From the NCBI GenBank assembly GCA_040307135.1, contig JAWRKD010000047.1:1-22031 (forward strand): DNA of 22,031 nt. The letters run 5' to 3'. The notes beneath the pieces were generated by a model. It was not told where the DNA came from. It did not search any database and worked only from the letters and a program-made list of their open reading frames with translations. The position numbers were made by a program, and so were the translations under genes. Positions 14,607 to 21,956 of the stretch are shown in pieces. This stretch comes from Aminidesulfovibrio sp040307135 (GTDB lineage: Bacteria > Desulfobacterota > Desulfovibrionia > Desulfovibrionales > Desulfovibrionaceae). How positions within the stretch are numbered: position 1 is the stretch's first letter; each line of letters opens with the position of its first letter.

Positions 14607-14628
14607 CTCTGGTTGAGGCCGACCCCGC

Positions 14629-15189
14629 TCAATCCCGGGCCGCGGCCAGCAGTTCCTTGCGCGTGAAAATGGATTCCAGGCTCAGCCCGGCCTGGGCCAG
14701 GCGCTCGCGTCCGCCCTCCTCGCGGTCCAGCACGCAGAGCACCGCGGCCACTTCCAGGCCCGCGGCCCGCACCCGCTCCACCGAGGTGAGCAGGGTGCCG
14801 CCCGTGGTCACCACGTCCTCCAGCAAAGCCACCCTGTCGCCGGGCTGAAAGTTCTTGAGCCCCTCCAGGTACTGGTTGGTGCCGTGGCCTTTGGGCTGCT
14901 TGCGGATGATGAAGGCGGGCAGCGGCCGTCCGTCGAGGTGGGAGAGCACGCTCACCGCGGCCACCAGGGGGTCGGCCCCCAGCGTCATGCCGCCCACGCC
15001 CCGCACATCGAGCTTCCCGAGCAGGCCCAGAAAGGCCCTGGCGATGAGGTAGCCGCCCTCGGGATGCAGCGCCGTCTGCTTGCAGTCGAAATAGTAGTCG
15101 CTCTTCCTGCCCGAGGTGAGCGTGACCTCTCCTTCCACATAGGACAGTTGCAGGAGCAACATGGCGAGGCGCTTGCGATCGTCTGTCAT
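14629..15189 (-). CDS. pyrE: Orotate phosphoribosyltransferase PyrE
   Basis: Converts orotate and PRPP to OMP in pyrimidine synthesis. The 186-residue protein has the PRPP-binding motif VALLEDVVTTGGT (about 120-132), the flexible-loop lysines and histidine in RKQPKGHGTNQYLEG (96-110), and the N-terminal GEVTLTSGRKSDYYFD (20-35) and GGYLIARAF typical of PyrE. Length is slightly short but normal for the deltaproteobacterial type. It starts at ATG 15189, 18 bp after the purB stop, and is followed after 22 bp by the envelope gene trio, so nucleotide and cell-wall genes probably share a transcript. Confidence 0.95.
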   Translation of the reverse strand: MTDDRKRLAMLLLQLSYVEGEVTLTSGRKSDYYFDCKQTALHPEGGYLIARAFLGLLGKLDVRGVGGMTLGADPLVAAVSVLSHLDGRPLPAFIIRKQPKGHGTNQYLEGLKNFQPGDRVALLEDVVTTGGTLLTSVERVRAAGLEVAAVLCVLDREEGGRERLAQAGLSLESIFTRKELLAAARD

Positions 15190-15207
15190 GCCGGATCCGG
15201 TCCCCTT

Positions 15208-16503
15208 TCAGCCGCCGAAGACGCGGCCCAGAATCATATCTTCATACCGGAGGTAGTACGAGGGGTCAAAGGTTGCGTCAAGCTCCTGCGCGGAAAGGTG
15301 CATTAGAATCTCCCGGTCGCGGCGCACCTCGTCCGGAAAACTCTTGTGCTCCTCCCAGCAGCGCATGGCCACCCGCTGCACCGCCTCGTAGGCCTGCTGC
15401 CGGGCCAGCCCCTTGTCCAGCAGGGCCATGAGCACCCGCTGGGAATAGAACAGCCCGTAGGAGCCCATGAGGTTGCGCTCCATGTTCTCGGGGATCACGC
15501 GCAGGTTCTTCACCAGGTTGGCCAGCCGGTGCAGGATGTAGTCCATGAGGATGGTGGAATCCGGCATGATGACCCTCTCCACCGAGGAGTGGCTGATGTC
15601 GCGTTCGTGCCACAGGGCCATGTTCTCCTGGGCGGCCAGGGAGTTGGAGCGCACCAGACGGGACAGGCCGCAGAGGTTCTCGGCCGAGATGGGGTTCTTC
15701 TTGTGAGGCATGGCCGAGGAGCCCTTCTGGCCCTTGGCGAAGCCCTCTTCGGCCTCCAGAACCTCGGTACGCTGGAGGTGGCGCAGCTCGGTGCAGAGCC
15801 GCTCCACACCCCCGGCCATGAGGGCCAGGGCCGTGAAGTAGTGGGCGTGGCGGTCGCGCTGCACGATCTGGGTGGAGATGGGGTCCGGGGTCAGGCCCAG
15901 GAGCCCGCAGGCGATCTCCTCCACCCGCGGGTCCAGGTGGGCGTAGGTGCCCACCGCGCCGGAAATCTTGCCCACCCGGATGCCGGCCAGGGCCTGGGCG
16001 AAGCGTTCGCGGTGGCGGGAGAATTCGGCATGGAACCCGGCCATCTTCAGGCCGAAGCTGATGGGCTCGGCATGGATGCCGTGGGTCCGGCCCATGCAGA
16101 GCCGCCCCTTGTTGGCCAGGGCCGTGTCCTTGAGCACGCCCAGCAGCCGGTCCGCGGCCTTGAGGATGAGGTTCCCGGCCCGGGACAGGAGCACGCCGTT
16201 CGCGGTGTCCACGATGTCCGAGGAGGTGCAGCCCAGGTGGATGAAGCGGGCCGAGGGGCCGACCTTCTCCTCCACGGCGGTGAGGAAGGCGATGACGTCG
16301 TGGCGGGTCTTTTCCTCGATCTCCAGGATGCGGGCCACGTCGAAGCCGGCCTTGGCCTTGATCCTGGCAAGGTCCGCGTCCGGGATGTGCCCCAGGCGGT
16401 TCCAGGCCTCGCACACGGCCAGCTCCACCTCGAGCCAGACCGCGAACTTGTTCTCCAGGGTCCACAAGGCGGCCATCTCGGGCCGCGAATACCGTTCGAT
16501 CAT
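15208..16503 (-). CDS. purB: Adenylosuccinate lyase PurB
   Basis: Catalyses two fumarate eliminations in purine synthesis (SAICAR to AICAR and adenylosuccinate to AMP). The 431 residues carry the fumarase/aspartase superfamily signature GSSAMPHKKNP (261-271), the substrate-binding GCTSSDIVDT (91-100), and RTHGIHAEP with H141, all standard for the roughly 430-residue bacterial PurB. Start ATG 16503 follows AAGGGATGG. A strong intrinsic terminator for the upstream fmdB-like gene ends only 33 bp before this start, so purB needs either read-through or a promoter hidden in that small space. Heads the purB-pyrE-envelope cluster. Confidence 0.97.
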   Translation of the reverse strand: MIERYSRPEMAALWTLENKFAVWLEVELAVCEAWNRLGHIPDADLARIKAKAGFDVARILEIEEKTRHDVIAFLTAVEEKVGPSARFIHLGCTSSDIVDTANGVLLSRAGNLILKAADRLLGVLKDTALANKGRLCMGRTHGIHAEPISFGLKMAGFHAEFSRHRERFAQALAGIRVGKISGAVGTYAHLDPRVEEIACGLLGLTPDPISTQIVQRDRHAHYFTALALMAGGVERLCTELRHLQRTEVLEAEEGFAKGQKGSSAMPHKKNPISAENLCGLSRLVRSNSLAAQENMALWHERDISHSSVERVIMPDSTILMDYILHRLANLVKNLRVIPENMERNLMGSYGLFYSQRVLMALLDKGLARQQAYEAVQRVAMRCWEEHKSFPDEVRRDREILMHLSAQELDATFDPSYYLRYEDMILGRVFGG

Positions 16504-16516
16504 GCCGCCATCCCTT

Positions 16517-16531
16517 GGGGGACCCGCCCCC
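16517..16531 (-). other. Small GC hairpin in the purB leader
   Basis: On the minus strand GGGGG-CGGGT-CCCCC can fold into a 5 bp hairpin between the terminator and the purB ribosome site. It has no T-run. It may be chance in GC-rich DNA or part of a leader that adjusts purB translation. Confidence 0.3.
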
Positions 16532-16536
16532 TGGAT

Positions 16537-16564
16537 AAAAAAAAGGCAGCCTGGGCTGCCTTTT
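16537..16564 (-). terminator. Intrinsic terminator after the fmdB-like gene
   Basis: The minus strand reads AAAAGGCAGC, loop CCAG, GCTGCCTTTT and continues in Ts for eight in all. This is a GC stem of 6 bp extended by A-T pairs with a strong T-run, a textbook intrinsic terminator for minus-strand transcription. It lies in the short gap before purB. On the plus strand only four Ts follow, so it is much weaker that way. Confidence 0.9.
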
Positions 16565-16573
16565 CCGTCGAGC

Positions 16574-16846
16574 CTATTCGGCCTTAGGTTCGGCTGCGGT
16601 TTGCGCCGAAGCCCCGCCGGAGGGTTCCGCCTTCTTGGGGGCGTCGTCCCCGGCGGCCGAGGCCTTGCGGCCGGAGTAGTCCGTGACGTACCAGCCGCCG
16701 CCCTTGAGAATGAACGAGGAGTTGGAGATGAGCCGGGTGGACTTGCCGCCGCAGACCGGACAAGGCAGTTCGCGCTCCTCGAAGCCCTTCTGCCATTCCT
16801 CGAAGGTCTGTTTGCACTCCTGGCAGGCGTATTCGTAGATGGGCAT
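16574..16846 (-). CDS. FmdB-family zinc ribbon protein
   Basis: Small putative regulatory protein of 90 residues. The N-terminus MPIYEYACQEC with C8 and C11, then LPCPVCGGK with C29 and C32, forms the four-cysteine zinc ribbon of the FmdB/CxxC_CxxC_SSSS family. The family's serine-rich stretch follows (ISNSSFILKGGGWYVTDY). The last 30 residues are a low-complexity Ala/Glu/Lys/Pro tail, common in this family. AAGGAGGGG sits immediately before the ATG. FmdB was named for a regulator beside methylotroph amidase genes, but most members have no known role. It lies 60 bp after the 39-residue gene and is followed by the strong terminator. Confidence 0.93.
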   Translation of the reverse strand: MPIYEYACQECKQTFEEWQKGFEERELPCPVCGGKSTRLISNSSFILKGGGWYVTDYSGRKASAAGDDAPKKAEPSGGASAQTAAEPKAE

Positions 16847-16906
16847 GACCCCCTCCTTATCTGACGATCCCTCTCGTCCCGCTGGACCGGGGCGCGCGCC
16901 GGGGAT

Positions 16907-17026
16907 CTATTTTTCTTTCGCGGCCGCCGCCTTGGCGACCTTGATGCGTTCCTTGAGCCGTTCCTCGCGACGCTTGCGGCGGCGGTCCAGCTCCTTCATG
17001 CGCTCGATCTTCTTGTGCTTGGACAT
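16907..17026 (-). CDS. 39-residue highly basic small protein
   Basis: A very short gene that would be missed by length filters. ATG 17026 follows AAGGAG with 6 bp spacing, and the frame ends at TAG 16907. The product starts MSKHKKIERMKELDRRRKRR and continues as a Lys/Arg/Glu-rich amphipathic helix, ending AKAAAAKEK. Nearly half the residues are Lys or Arg, suggesting binding to RNA, ribosomes or DNA. It resembles small conserved basic proteins of unknown function seen in related bacteria, and superficially the C-terminal tail of ribosomal protein S21, but I cannot assign it. It probably shares a transcript with the fmdB-like gene. Confidence 0.75.
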   Translation of the reverse strand: MSKHKKIERMKELDRRRKRREERLKERIKVAKAAAAKEK

Positions 17027-17112
17027 GGGTGTCTCCTTGCAAGATTCCGGCCGCAGCCGTGTGGTTCATAGCGAGGGAGTGCAGATAACGCACAACGGCC
17101 CGGCTGTCCAGC

Positions 17113-17141
17113 CCCATACCCGAAGCCGGGGCGGAATGCAA
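17113..17141 (-). promoter_or_regulatory. Candidate promoter for the 39-residue gene and fmdB-like gene
   Basis: Minus strand TTGCAT (17141-17136), 17 bp, then TATGGG (17118-17113). Each box matches 3 of 6 consensus bases with ideal spacing. Transcription would begin near 17106, leaving an 80-base leader. Weak but the best pair in this gap. Confidence 0.35.
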
Positions 17142-17162
17142 ACCCGGAGTCCTGCCATCCCC

Positions 17163-17191
17163 TTGACGCCGAGACCTTCCATGTCCATTAT
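17163..17191 (+). promoter_or_regulatory. Candidate sigma-70 promoter for the 17222 gene
   Basis: TTGACG (17163-17168), 17 bp, CATTAT (17186-17191): 5 of 6 and 4 of 6 matches with ideal spacing. It lies 31 bp before the start of the 164-residue gene and could drive the whole plus-strand block to 21198. Confidence 0.6.
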
Positions 17192-17221
17192 CCCCGCACT
17201 TCGCCTGAGCAAGGAGCCATC

Positions 17222-17716
17222 ATGCAGGACCTGCGTTTCGACCGCGCCGTGGAAGATGTCGTGGAAGTCATCATGTTCGACCAGTGGCTGCGCCACTACT
17301 TCACCCGCGAGCGCGACGGCAAACTTTTCCTGGAGATCCCCGAGGAGACCCTGGACTTCATCCGGCGCGAGCACCCCGGGCTCTTCGCCCTGGCCGAGCC
17401 CCTGAACAACAAGGAGATCACCTACCAGATCTGCCAGAACAACCTCTGTTCCTTCCTGGCCACGAACCTGGACGGCAGCAAGTACGCCGACGGCGTGGTG
17501 ACCAGCGTCTTCGACAGCCGCCAGTTCAAGATCGAGCAGTACGTCTTCTCCCTCTGGCTCAAGGGCCACGAGTCCTACCTGGACGAGGCCGTGCGCCCCT
17601 TCGCCGAATGGCGCGAGATGTACGAGGGCTGGAAGCAGATGGACGAGGTGCGGGACTACATCCTCAAGCTCAAAACCGGCGGCGGCGCCCAGGAAGGCAG
17701 CGCCACGGTGCATTGA
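17222..17716 (+). CDS. Conserved-looking cytoplasmic protein of unknown function, 164 residues
   Basis: I do not recognise a family. AAGGAG lies 5 bp before the ATG, and a good promoter stands just upstream, so it is a real gene. The protein is acidic and aromatic-rich with no signal peptide or membrane segment. It looks mainly helical, e.g. VEDVVEVIMFDQWLRHYF, ETLDFIRREHPGLFAL and EWREMYEGWKQMDEVRDYIL. Two cysteines (ICQNNLCSF) are four residues apart. It ends in a short disordered Gly/Ala tail. The sensor kinase gene starts 89 bp downstream, or possibly overlaps it if a TTG at 17713 is used, so a link to that signalling system is possible but unproven. Confidence 0.82.
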   Translation: MQDLRFDRAVEDVVEVIMFDQWLRHYFTRERDGKLFLEIPEETLDFIRREHPGLFALAEPLNNKEITYQICQNNLCSFLATNLDGSKYADGVVTSVFDSRQFKIEQYVFSLWLKGHESYLDEAVRPFAEWREMYEGWKQMDEVRDYILKLKTGGGAQEGSATVH

Positions 17717-17805
17717 GCGCGGGATCGCCCGTCCCGCCCCTGGACCCGGACGCCGAACTCCTGTACCGTGACCCGGCCGCCGCTGCAGCGCGGCATGGGA
17801 CCCGC

Positions 17806-19242
17806 ATGCGCCTGATCTCCTGGCTGCCCAAGCGCCTGTCCATCACCACCAAGCTCCTGCTCTGGTGCCTGGCGCTCATTGCCGTTTTCTACGCCACCAC
17901 CGCGGTGCTGCTCTTGCGCATCAAGAACATCGTGGACGATTCCGGCACCCTGGCCACGGTACGCCACGAGATCGACACCGAAACCCAGCGCATGATCCGC
18001 ACCCTCCTGTCCCTGGAAGAGAACCGCAAGCGCTACGAAATCGTCAAGAAAGACACCTACATCCAGTATATCATCAACGATCTGGCCGAATTCAAGGAGA
18101 CCCTGGAACGGGTCCTGGCCCGGCACCCCGAGTACCGCGAAACCTGGAAGCCGCTCACCGAAGAGTTTTCCATCATCCTTTCGGCCGACCCCGGGCCCGA
18201 GGCCCTGGTCCTGCCGGACAAGACCGTCAACGGGTGGATCACCATCCTCACCGAGACCCGCCAGGCCAACCAGGCCGAAACCGAGGCCCGGCTCAAGGAT
18301 CTGAACCAGCAGGGCCGCGACGCCGCGCGCATGGGCTTCGTGGGGCTCACCGCGGCCATCACCCTGGGCGTGGCCGGGTCCGTGCTCATCGCCTACCGCC
18401 TGAACCGCTCCCTGTCCGAGGTCCGGCGCGGCATCCGCGACCTGGCCCAGGGCAAGGAGATGAAGCCGGTGCGCGTGCTCTCCTCGGACGAGCTGGGCGA
18501 GCTGGCCCAGACCTTCAACACCATGACCGCCCGCCTGCGCCAGGAAGAGCAGATGCGCTCGGACTTCATCTCCATGCTCTCCCACGAGATCCGCACCCCG
18601 CTCACCAGCATCCGCGAGTCCGTGGAGCTGGTGGCCGACGGCATCTTCGGGGACCTGAACGAGCGCCAGCTCCACTTCCTGGACATCTCCAAGAAGGAGC
18701 TCCTGCGCCTGACCAGCCTGCTCACCCGGCTCATGACCGTGTCCAGCATGGAGGCCAACGACCTCAGGCTCCACCCCGAGCCCCTGGACTGCGCCATGCT
18801 CGTGAACACGGTCATCGAGCGCATCCAGCCCGCGGCCGCGGCCAAGAGCATCCACATCGCCGCCCGCCTGCCCCAGGCCGCCTGCCGGGTCCTGGCCGAC
18901 TTCGAGCACGTCCAGCAGGTGCTCCTGAACCTGCTGGGCAACGCCGTGAAGTTCTCGCCCACGGGCTCGCGCATCCTGGTCTCGGTGGAGCCCGAGGACG
19001 GGCGCGTGGCCTTTTGCGTGCACGACGAGGGTCCGGGCATCCCCGAGGCCGAGCAGGCCTACGTCTTCCGCAAGTACTACCGCGAGCCCTCGGTGCGGGC
19101 CAGCGTGGACGGCGTGGGCCTGGGCCTGTCCATCGCCAAGCGCATCGTGGACGCCCACGGCGGGGAGATGTGGCTGGTGAGCCGCGAGGGCCAGGGCAGC
19201 CGTTTCTGCTTCGCCCTTCCCAAGGCCCCTGACTTGGGGTAG
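17806..19242 (+). CDS. Membrane sensor histidine kinase, GlrK/QseE-like position
   Basis: Inner-membrane kinase of 478 residues. TM1 is about 17-37, then a helical periplasmic region of about 135 residues (no known ligand-binding fold recognised), TM2 about 176-198, a HAMP linker (199-250), the dimerisation box FISMLSHEIRTPLTSI with phospho-acceptor H260, the N box NLLGNAVKFSP (N379), G1 DEGPGIP and G2 GVGLGLSIAKRIV. All catalytic residues appear present, so it should autophosphorylate and pass the phosphate to the response regulator at 19822. ATG 17806 follows GGGA; a TTG at 17713, overlapping the upstream stop, is an alternative. A lipoprotein gene directly abuts its stop, the arrangement of E. 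coli glrK-qseG-glrR. Confidence 0.92.
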   Translation: MRLISWLPKRLSITTKLLLWCLALIAVFYATTAVLLLRIKNIVDDSGTLATVRHEIDTETQRMIRTLLSLEENRKRYEIVKKDTYIQYIINDLAEFKETLERVLARHPEYRETWKPLTEEFSIILSADPGPEALVLPDKTVNGWITILTETRQANQAETEARLKDLNQQGRDAARMGFVGLTAAITLGVAGSVLIAYRLNRSLSEVRRGIRDLAQGKEMKPVRVLSSDELGELAQTFNTMTARLRQEEQMRSDFISMLSHEIRTPLTSIRESVELVADGIFGDLNERQLHFLDISKKELLRLTSLLTRLMTVSSMEANDLRLHPEPLDCAMLVNTVIERIQPAAAAKSIHIAARLPQAACRVLADFEHVQQVLLNLLGNAVKFSPTGSRILVSVEPEDGRVAFCVHDEGPGIPEAEQAYVFRKYYREPSVRASVDGVGLGLSIAKRIVDAHGGEMWLVSREGQGSRFCFALPKAPDLG

Positions 19243-19812
19243 ATGCACGGCATGCGACGCGCTCCGGCCTTGCTCCTGCTCTGTGTTCTCGCCCTGGCGG
19301 CGGGCTGCTCCGGCGGCCGTCTCCTGACACCCCGGCCCGACCCCCACGCCGTCCAGACCCAGGAATCCCTGAACGCCCTGACCACCGCCACCCAGGCATA
19401 CAGGGACGGGGACTACGACCGGGCTGCGGACCTCTTCCTGGCCCTCTCCCTGGTGACCTCCGATCCCGTGCTCTCGCGCAAGGCCCTCTTCGGCCTGGCC
19501 TGCTCCCGGCTGGCCGCCGCGGACAGCGACGAGGACATGGCCCAGGCCCTGGAGACCTGGAACCGCTGGGCCAGCCTGGCCCCCGAGAATCCGGACATCG
19601 AGGACCCGCGCCTGCTCACGCCGCTTTTGCCGCGCCTGGCCCCGGGCAACAGCGACGCCAAGGAGACCGTGGAGAACATGGAAAAAGAGATGAACAAGCT
19701 GCGGGCCAAGCTCAAGCAGAAGTCCGAGGATCTGGAGGAACTTCAGAACCAGCTGGACGCCCTGGAGCAGCTCCACCGCGAGATCACCATCCGCAAGCAG
19801 GGCATCAACTAG
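19243..19812 (+). CDS. Outer-membrane-type lipoprotein, QseG-like by position
   Basis: The 189-residue product starts with a lipoprotein signal: Arg-Arg, a leucine-rich core and the lipobox LAAGC with C22. Residue +2 is Ser, consistent with sorting to the outer membrane if rules from E. coli apply. The middle (about 40-125) has a tetratricopeptide-like helical pattern (AYRDGDYDRAADLFLAL, then SRKALFGLACSRLA). The end (about 145-185) is a coiled coil (MEKEMNKLRAKLKQKSEDLEEL). ATG 19243 directly follows the kinase stop; ATG 19252 is equally possible. Between a kinase and a sigma-54 regulator it takes the place of QseG/YfhG, a lipoprotein that modulates the GlrK kinase. Sequence identity to QseG cannot be judged here, so the role is inference. 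Confidence 0.85.
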   Translation: MHGMRRAPALLLLCVLALAAGCSGGRLLTPRPDPHAVQTQESLNALTTATQAYRDGDYDRAADLFLALSLVTSDPVLSRKALFGLACSRLAAADSDEDMAQALETWNRWASLAPENPDIEDPRLLTPLLPRLAPGNSDAKETVENMEKEMNKLRAKLKQKSEDLEELQNQLDALEQLHREITIRKQGIN

Positions 19813-19821
19813 CCCTCCCCC

Positions 19822-21198
19822 ATGGAAGCGAGCGAACGCAAGCAATTCACCGTCCTGGCCGTGGACGACGACCGGAATATCCTCCAGGTCCTGGAGGCGC
19901 GCCTGGCCTCGGCGGGCTACCGCCTGCGCCTGGCGGGCAGCGCCGAGGAGGCCCTGGAGCTCCTGGCCGAGGAGCCCGTGGACTGCATCGTCTCGGACGT
20001 GAAGATGCCGGGCATGGGCGGGGCCGGACTGCTCAAGGAGGTCCTGGCCGACTGGCCCGAGGTCAAGGTCATCCTGCTCACGGCCTACGGCAGCATCCCG
20101 GACGCCGTGGCCTCCATCCGCACCGGAGCGGCCGACTACCTGACCAAGCCCTTCGACGGCCGCCAGCTGGTGGCCAAGATCGACTCCCTGCTCATGGGCC
20201 GCACCCCGGCCCGCAAGAAGGCGCCCCCGGCCAAGGAGAGCCAAGTCTCGGCCCTGCTCTGGGGCGGCAAGAGCCCGGCCATGCGCGACTTCCTGGAGCG
20301 CCTGGAGCGCGTGGCCCGCGGCGACGTGAACGTGCTCGTCACCGGCGAGTCCGGCACGGGCAAGGAGCTCGTGGCCCGCATCCTCCACCAGCTCTCGCCC
20401 CGGGCCAAGGGCCCCCTGGTGATCGTGGACTGCGGCTCCACCCCGGCCACGCTCCTGGAGAGCGAGCTCTTCGGCCACGTCAAGGGCAGCTTCACCCACG
20501 CCCTCAAGGACAAGAAGGGCCTCATCGAGGAGGCCGACGGGGGCACCCTGCTCCTGGACGAGATCGGCAACATCTCCCCGGAGATGCAGACCCGGCTCCT
20601 GCGCTTCCTCCAGGAAAAGACCATCCGCCGTATCGGCGACACCAAGGAGTTCCCCGTGTCCTGCCGGGTGGTGGCGGCCACCAACGCGGACCTGCCCGCC
20701 CTGGTGCGCAAGGGCCTGTTCCGCGAGGACCTCTATTTCCGGCTCAAGGTGGTGACCCTGGCCGTGCCGCCCCTGCGCGACCGGCCCGAGGACATCCCGA
20801 TCCTGGCCGAGCGCTTTCTGGAGGCCGCCTGCAAGGCCCAGAACCGGCCGGCCATGACCCTGGCCGCCGAGACCCTCAAGCGCATGGCCGCCTACCATTG
20901 GCCGGGCAACGTGCGCGAGCTGAAAAACGCCATCGAGGCCGGGGTGGTCTTTGCCCGCGACGACGTGTTCCGGCCCGGCGACCTGGCCCTGGAAAGCCTG
21001 GATCAGCTGCACGCCGCCGGCGGCGCGGCCCAGGAGGAGCTTTCCCTGGACCTGGAGGAGAACGAGCACCAGGCCATCCTGCGCGCCCTGAAGAAGACCG
21101 GCTGGGTCAAGAAGGCCGCGGCCGACCTGCTCGGCATCAGCCGCCGGGCCATCCACTACAAGATCAAGAAATACGGCATCCCGGACCGCGAGGAGTGA
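19822..21198 (+). CDS. Sigma-54-dependent response regulator, GlrR/NtrC type
   Basis: Transcription activator of 458 residues that should drive RpoN-dependent promoters when phosphorylated. The receiver domain (about 9-125) has D15, D16, phospho-acceptor D59 in CIVSDVKMPG, T87 and K109. The AAA+ domain has Walker A GESGTGKE (175-182), Walker B GGTLLLDEIG (240-249) and the arginine finger in FREDLYFRLKV. The sigma-54 contact loop reads GSFTHA (222-227) in place of GAFTGA: the key Phe and Thr remain but the second Gly is His. A Fis-type helix-turn-helix closes the protein (KKAAADLLGISRRAIHYKI). No ribosome site is evident before ATG 19822, so translation may be coupled to the lipoprotein gene 9 bp upstream. 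A strong terminator follows. Confidence 0.95.
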   Translation: MEASERKQFTVLAVDDDRNILQVLEARLASAGYRLRLAGSAEEALELLAEEPVDCIVSDVKMPGMGGAGLLKEVLADWPEVKVILLTAYGSIPDAVASIRTGAADYLTKPFDGRQLVAKIDSLLMGRTPARKKAPPAKESQVSALLWGGKSPAMRDFLERLERVARGDVNVLVTGESGTGKELVARILHQLSPRAKGPLVIVDCGSTPATLLESELFGHVKGSFTHALKDKKGLIEEADGGTLLLDEIGNISPEMQTRLLRFLQEKTIRRIGDTKEFPVSCRVVAATNADLPALVRKGLFREDLYFRLKVVTLAVPPLRDRPEDIPILAERFLEAACKAQNRPAMTLAAETLKRMAAYHWPGNVRELKNAIEAGVVFARDDVFRPGDLALESLDQLHAAGGAAQEELSLDLEENEHQAILRALKKTGWVKKAAADLLGISRRAIHYKIKKYGIPDREE

Positions 21199-21222
21199 GC
21201 CCGGGCGGATGCGCGAACGAAA

Positions 21223-21253
21223 AGCCCCCGGCCGCGAGGCCGGGGGCTTTTTT
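21223..21253. terminator. Strong bidirectional intrinsic terminator
   Basis: AGCCCCCGGCC, loop GCGA, GGCCGGGGGCT: an 11 bp perfect stem followed by six Ts on the plus strand and preceded by four As that give a T-run on the minus strand. It lies between the convergent response regulator and Yip1-like gene and should stop transcription from both sides. Confidence 0.95.
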
Positions 21254-21266
21254 CACGCGGGTCCGG

Positions 21267-21827
21267 TCAGGAGACCAGACCCGCCAGGGAGAGCACGGCC
21301 AGGACAACGGCCGCGATGCGGGCCTTGCGCTCGGGCGCACCCAGGGCCTGGACCAGGGCATGATAGGCCAGCCAGGCCCCGAACACGGCCAGGGCCAGCC
21401 CCAGGGCCAGGCCCAGGTTGGGGCTGGCGGCGTGGAACAGGTTGAAGGCCGCGCGCAGGGGCACCAGCACTTGGCAGGCCGCGGCAGCGCGCAACGCGGC
21501 CTCGAACTCCGGGTCCGCGCCGCAGAGTTTGGCCGCAAGCCAGAACACGGCCGCGGTGACCAGGGCCGAGAGCACGGCCACAATGGGCAGGGCCACCAGC
21601 CCGCCCAGTCCCAGGCCGCCGGGGGTGAACATCAGGGGTTCCGGCCGCAGGCCGAACAGGCCCCAGAACAGGTTCACCAGGCCGGCGGCCAGGCCGTAGA
21701 GCACGGCCGCGAAGAGCGGATCGCCCCAGCCCCCGTGCACGGGCATGGCGGCGAAAAAACCCTTGGGGTCCTGCAGGAGCCGCCGGGCGTCCTTGAGCCG
21801 TGCGGAACAATCGAAACAGGTGTCCAT
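21267..21827 (-). CDS. Yip1-family-like membrane protein
   Basis: A 186-residue integral membrane protein. The N-terminus has CFDC, then DPKGFFAAMPVHGGWGDPLFAAVLYG, the soluble-to-membrane entry typical of bacterial Yip1 domain proteins (P-x-x-F-F, then a flexible stretch leading into TM1). About five hydrophobic segments follow: 38-60, 72-100, 110-130, 136-158 and 168-186. The cysteine pair C4/C7 at the start could bind metal but there is no second pair, so a zinc ribbon is unlikely. GGGCAGGA lies just before the ATG. The function of these proteins in bacteria is unknown. It stands alone, convergent with the two-component operon. Confidence 0.75.
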   Translation of the reverse strand: MDTCFDCSARLKDARRLLQDPKGFFAAMPVHGGWGDPLFAAVLYGLAAGLVNLFWGLFGLRPEPLMFTPGGLGLGGLVALPIVAVLSALVTAAVFWLAAKLCGADPEFEAALRAAAACQVLVPLRAAFNLFHAASPNLGLALGLALAVFGAWLAYHALVQALGAPERKARIAAVVLAVLSLAGLVS

Positions 21828-21877
21828 GGTCCTGCCCTATCATCCCGCAGCGCACTTTTCAACGCCGGGCCCCTGTC

Positions 21878-21906
21878 TTGGCAGCTCCTGCCCGGCCGTG
21901 TATCCT
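21878..21906 (+). promoter_or_regulatory. Sigma-70-like promoter for the gene at the right edge
   Basis: TTGGCA (21878-21883), 17 bp, TATCCT (21901-21906): 5 of 6 and 4 of 6 consensus matches at ideal spacing. Transcription would start near 21913. It points into the partial gene at 21957. Confidence 0.6.
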
Positions 21907-21956
21907 GGCCCCATGCCAGCCCCAGCCGCCCCTGCCCGCGCCGCCGGGTCCCGCCC

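Noticed and set aside
17656..21156. A 1166-codon open frame on the minus strand opposite the kinase, lipoprotein and regulator genes
   Set aside because: It is the complement of three well-supported genes. The product is a Gly/Gln/His/Ala-rich low-complexity string, as expected where GC-rich third positions suppress stops. No domain is visible.
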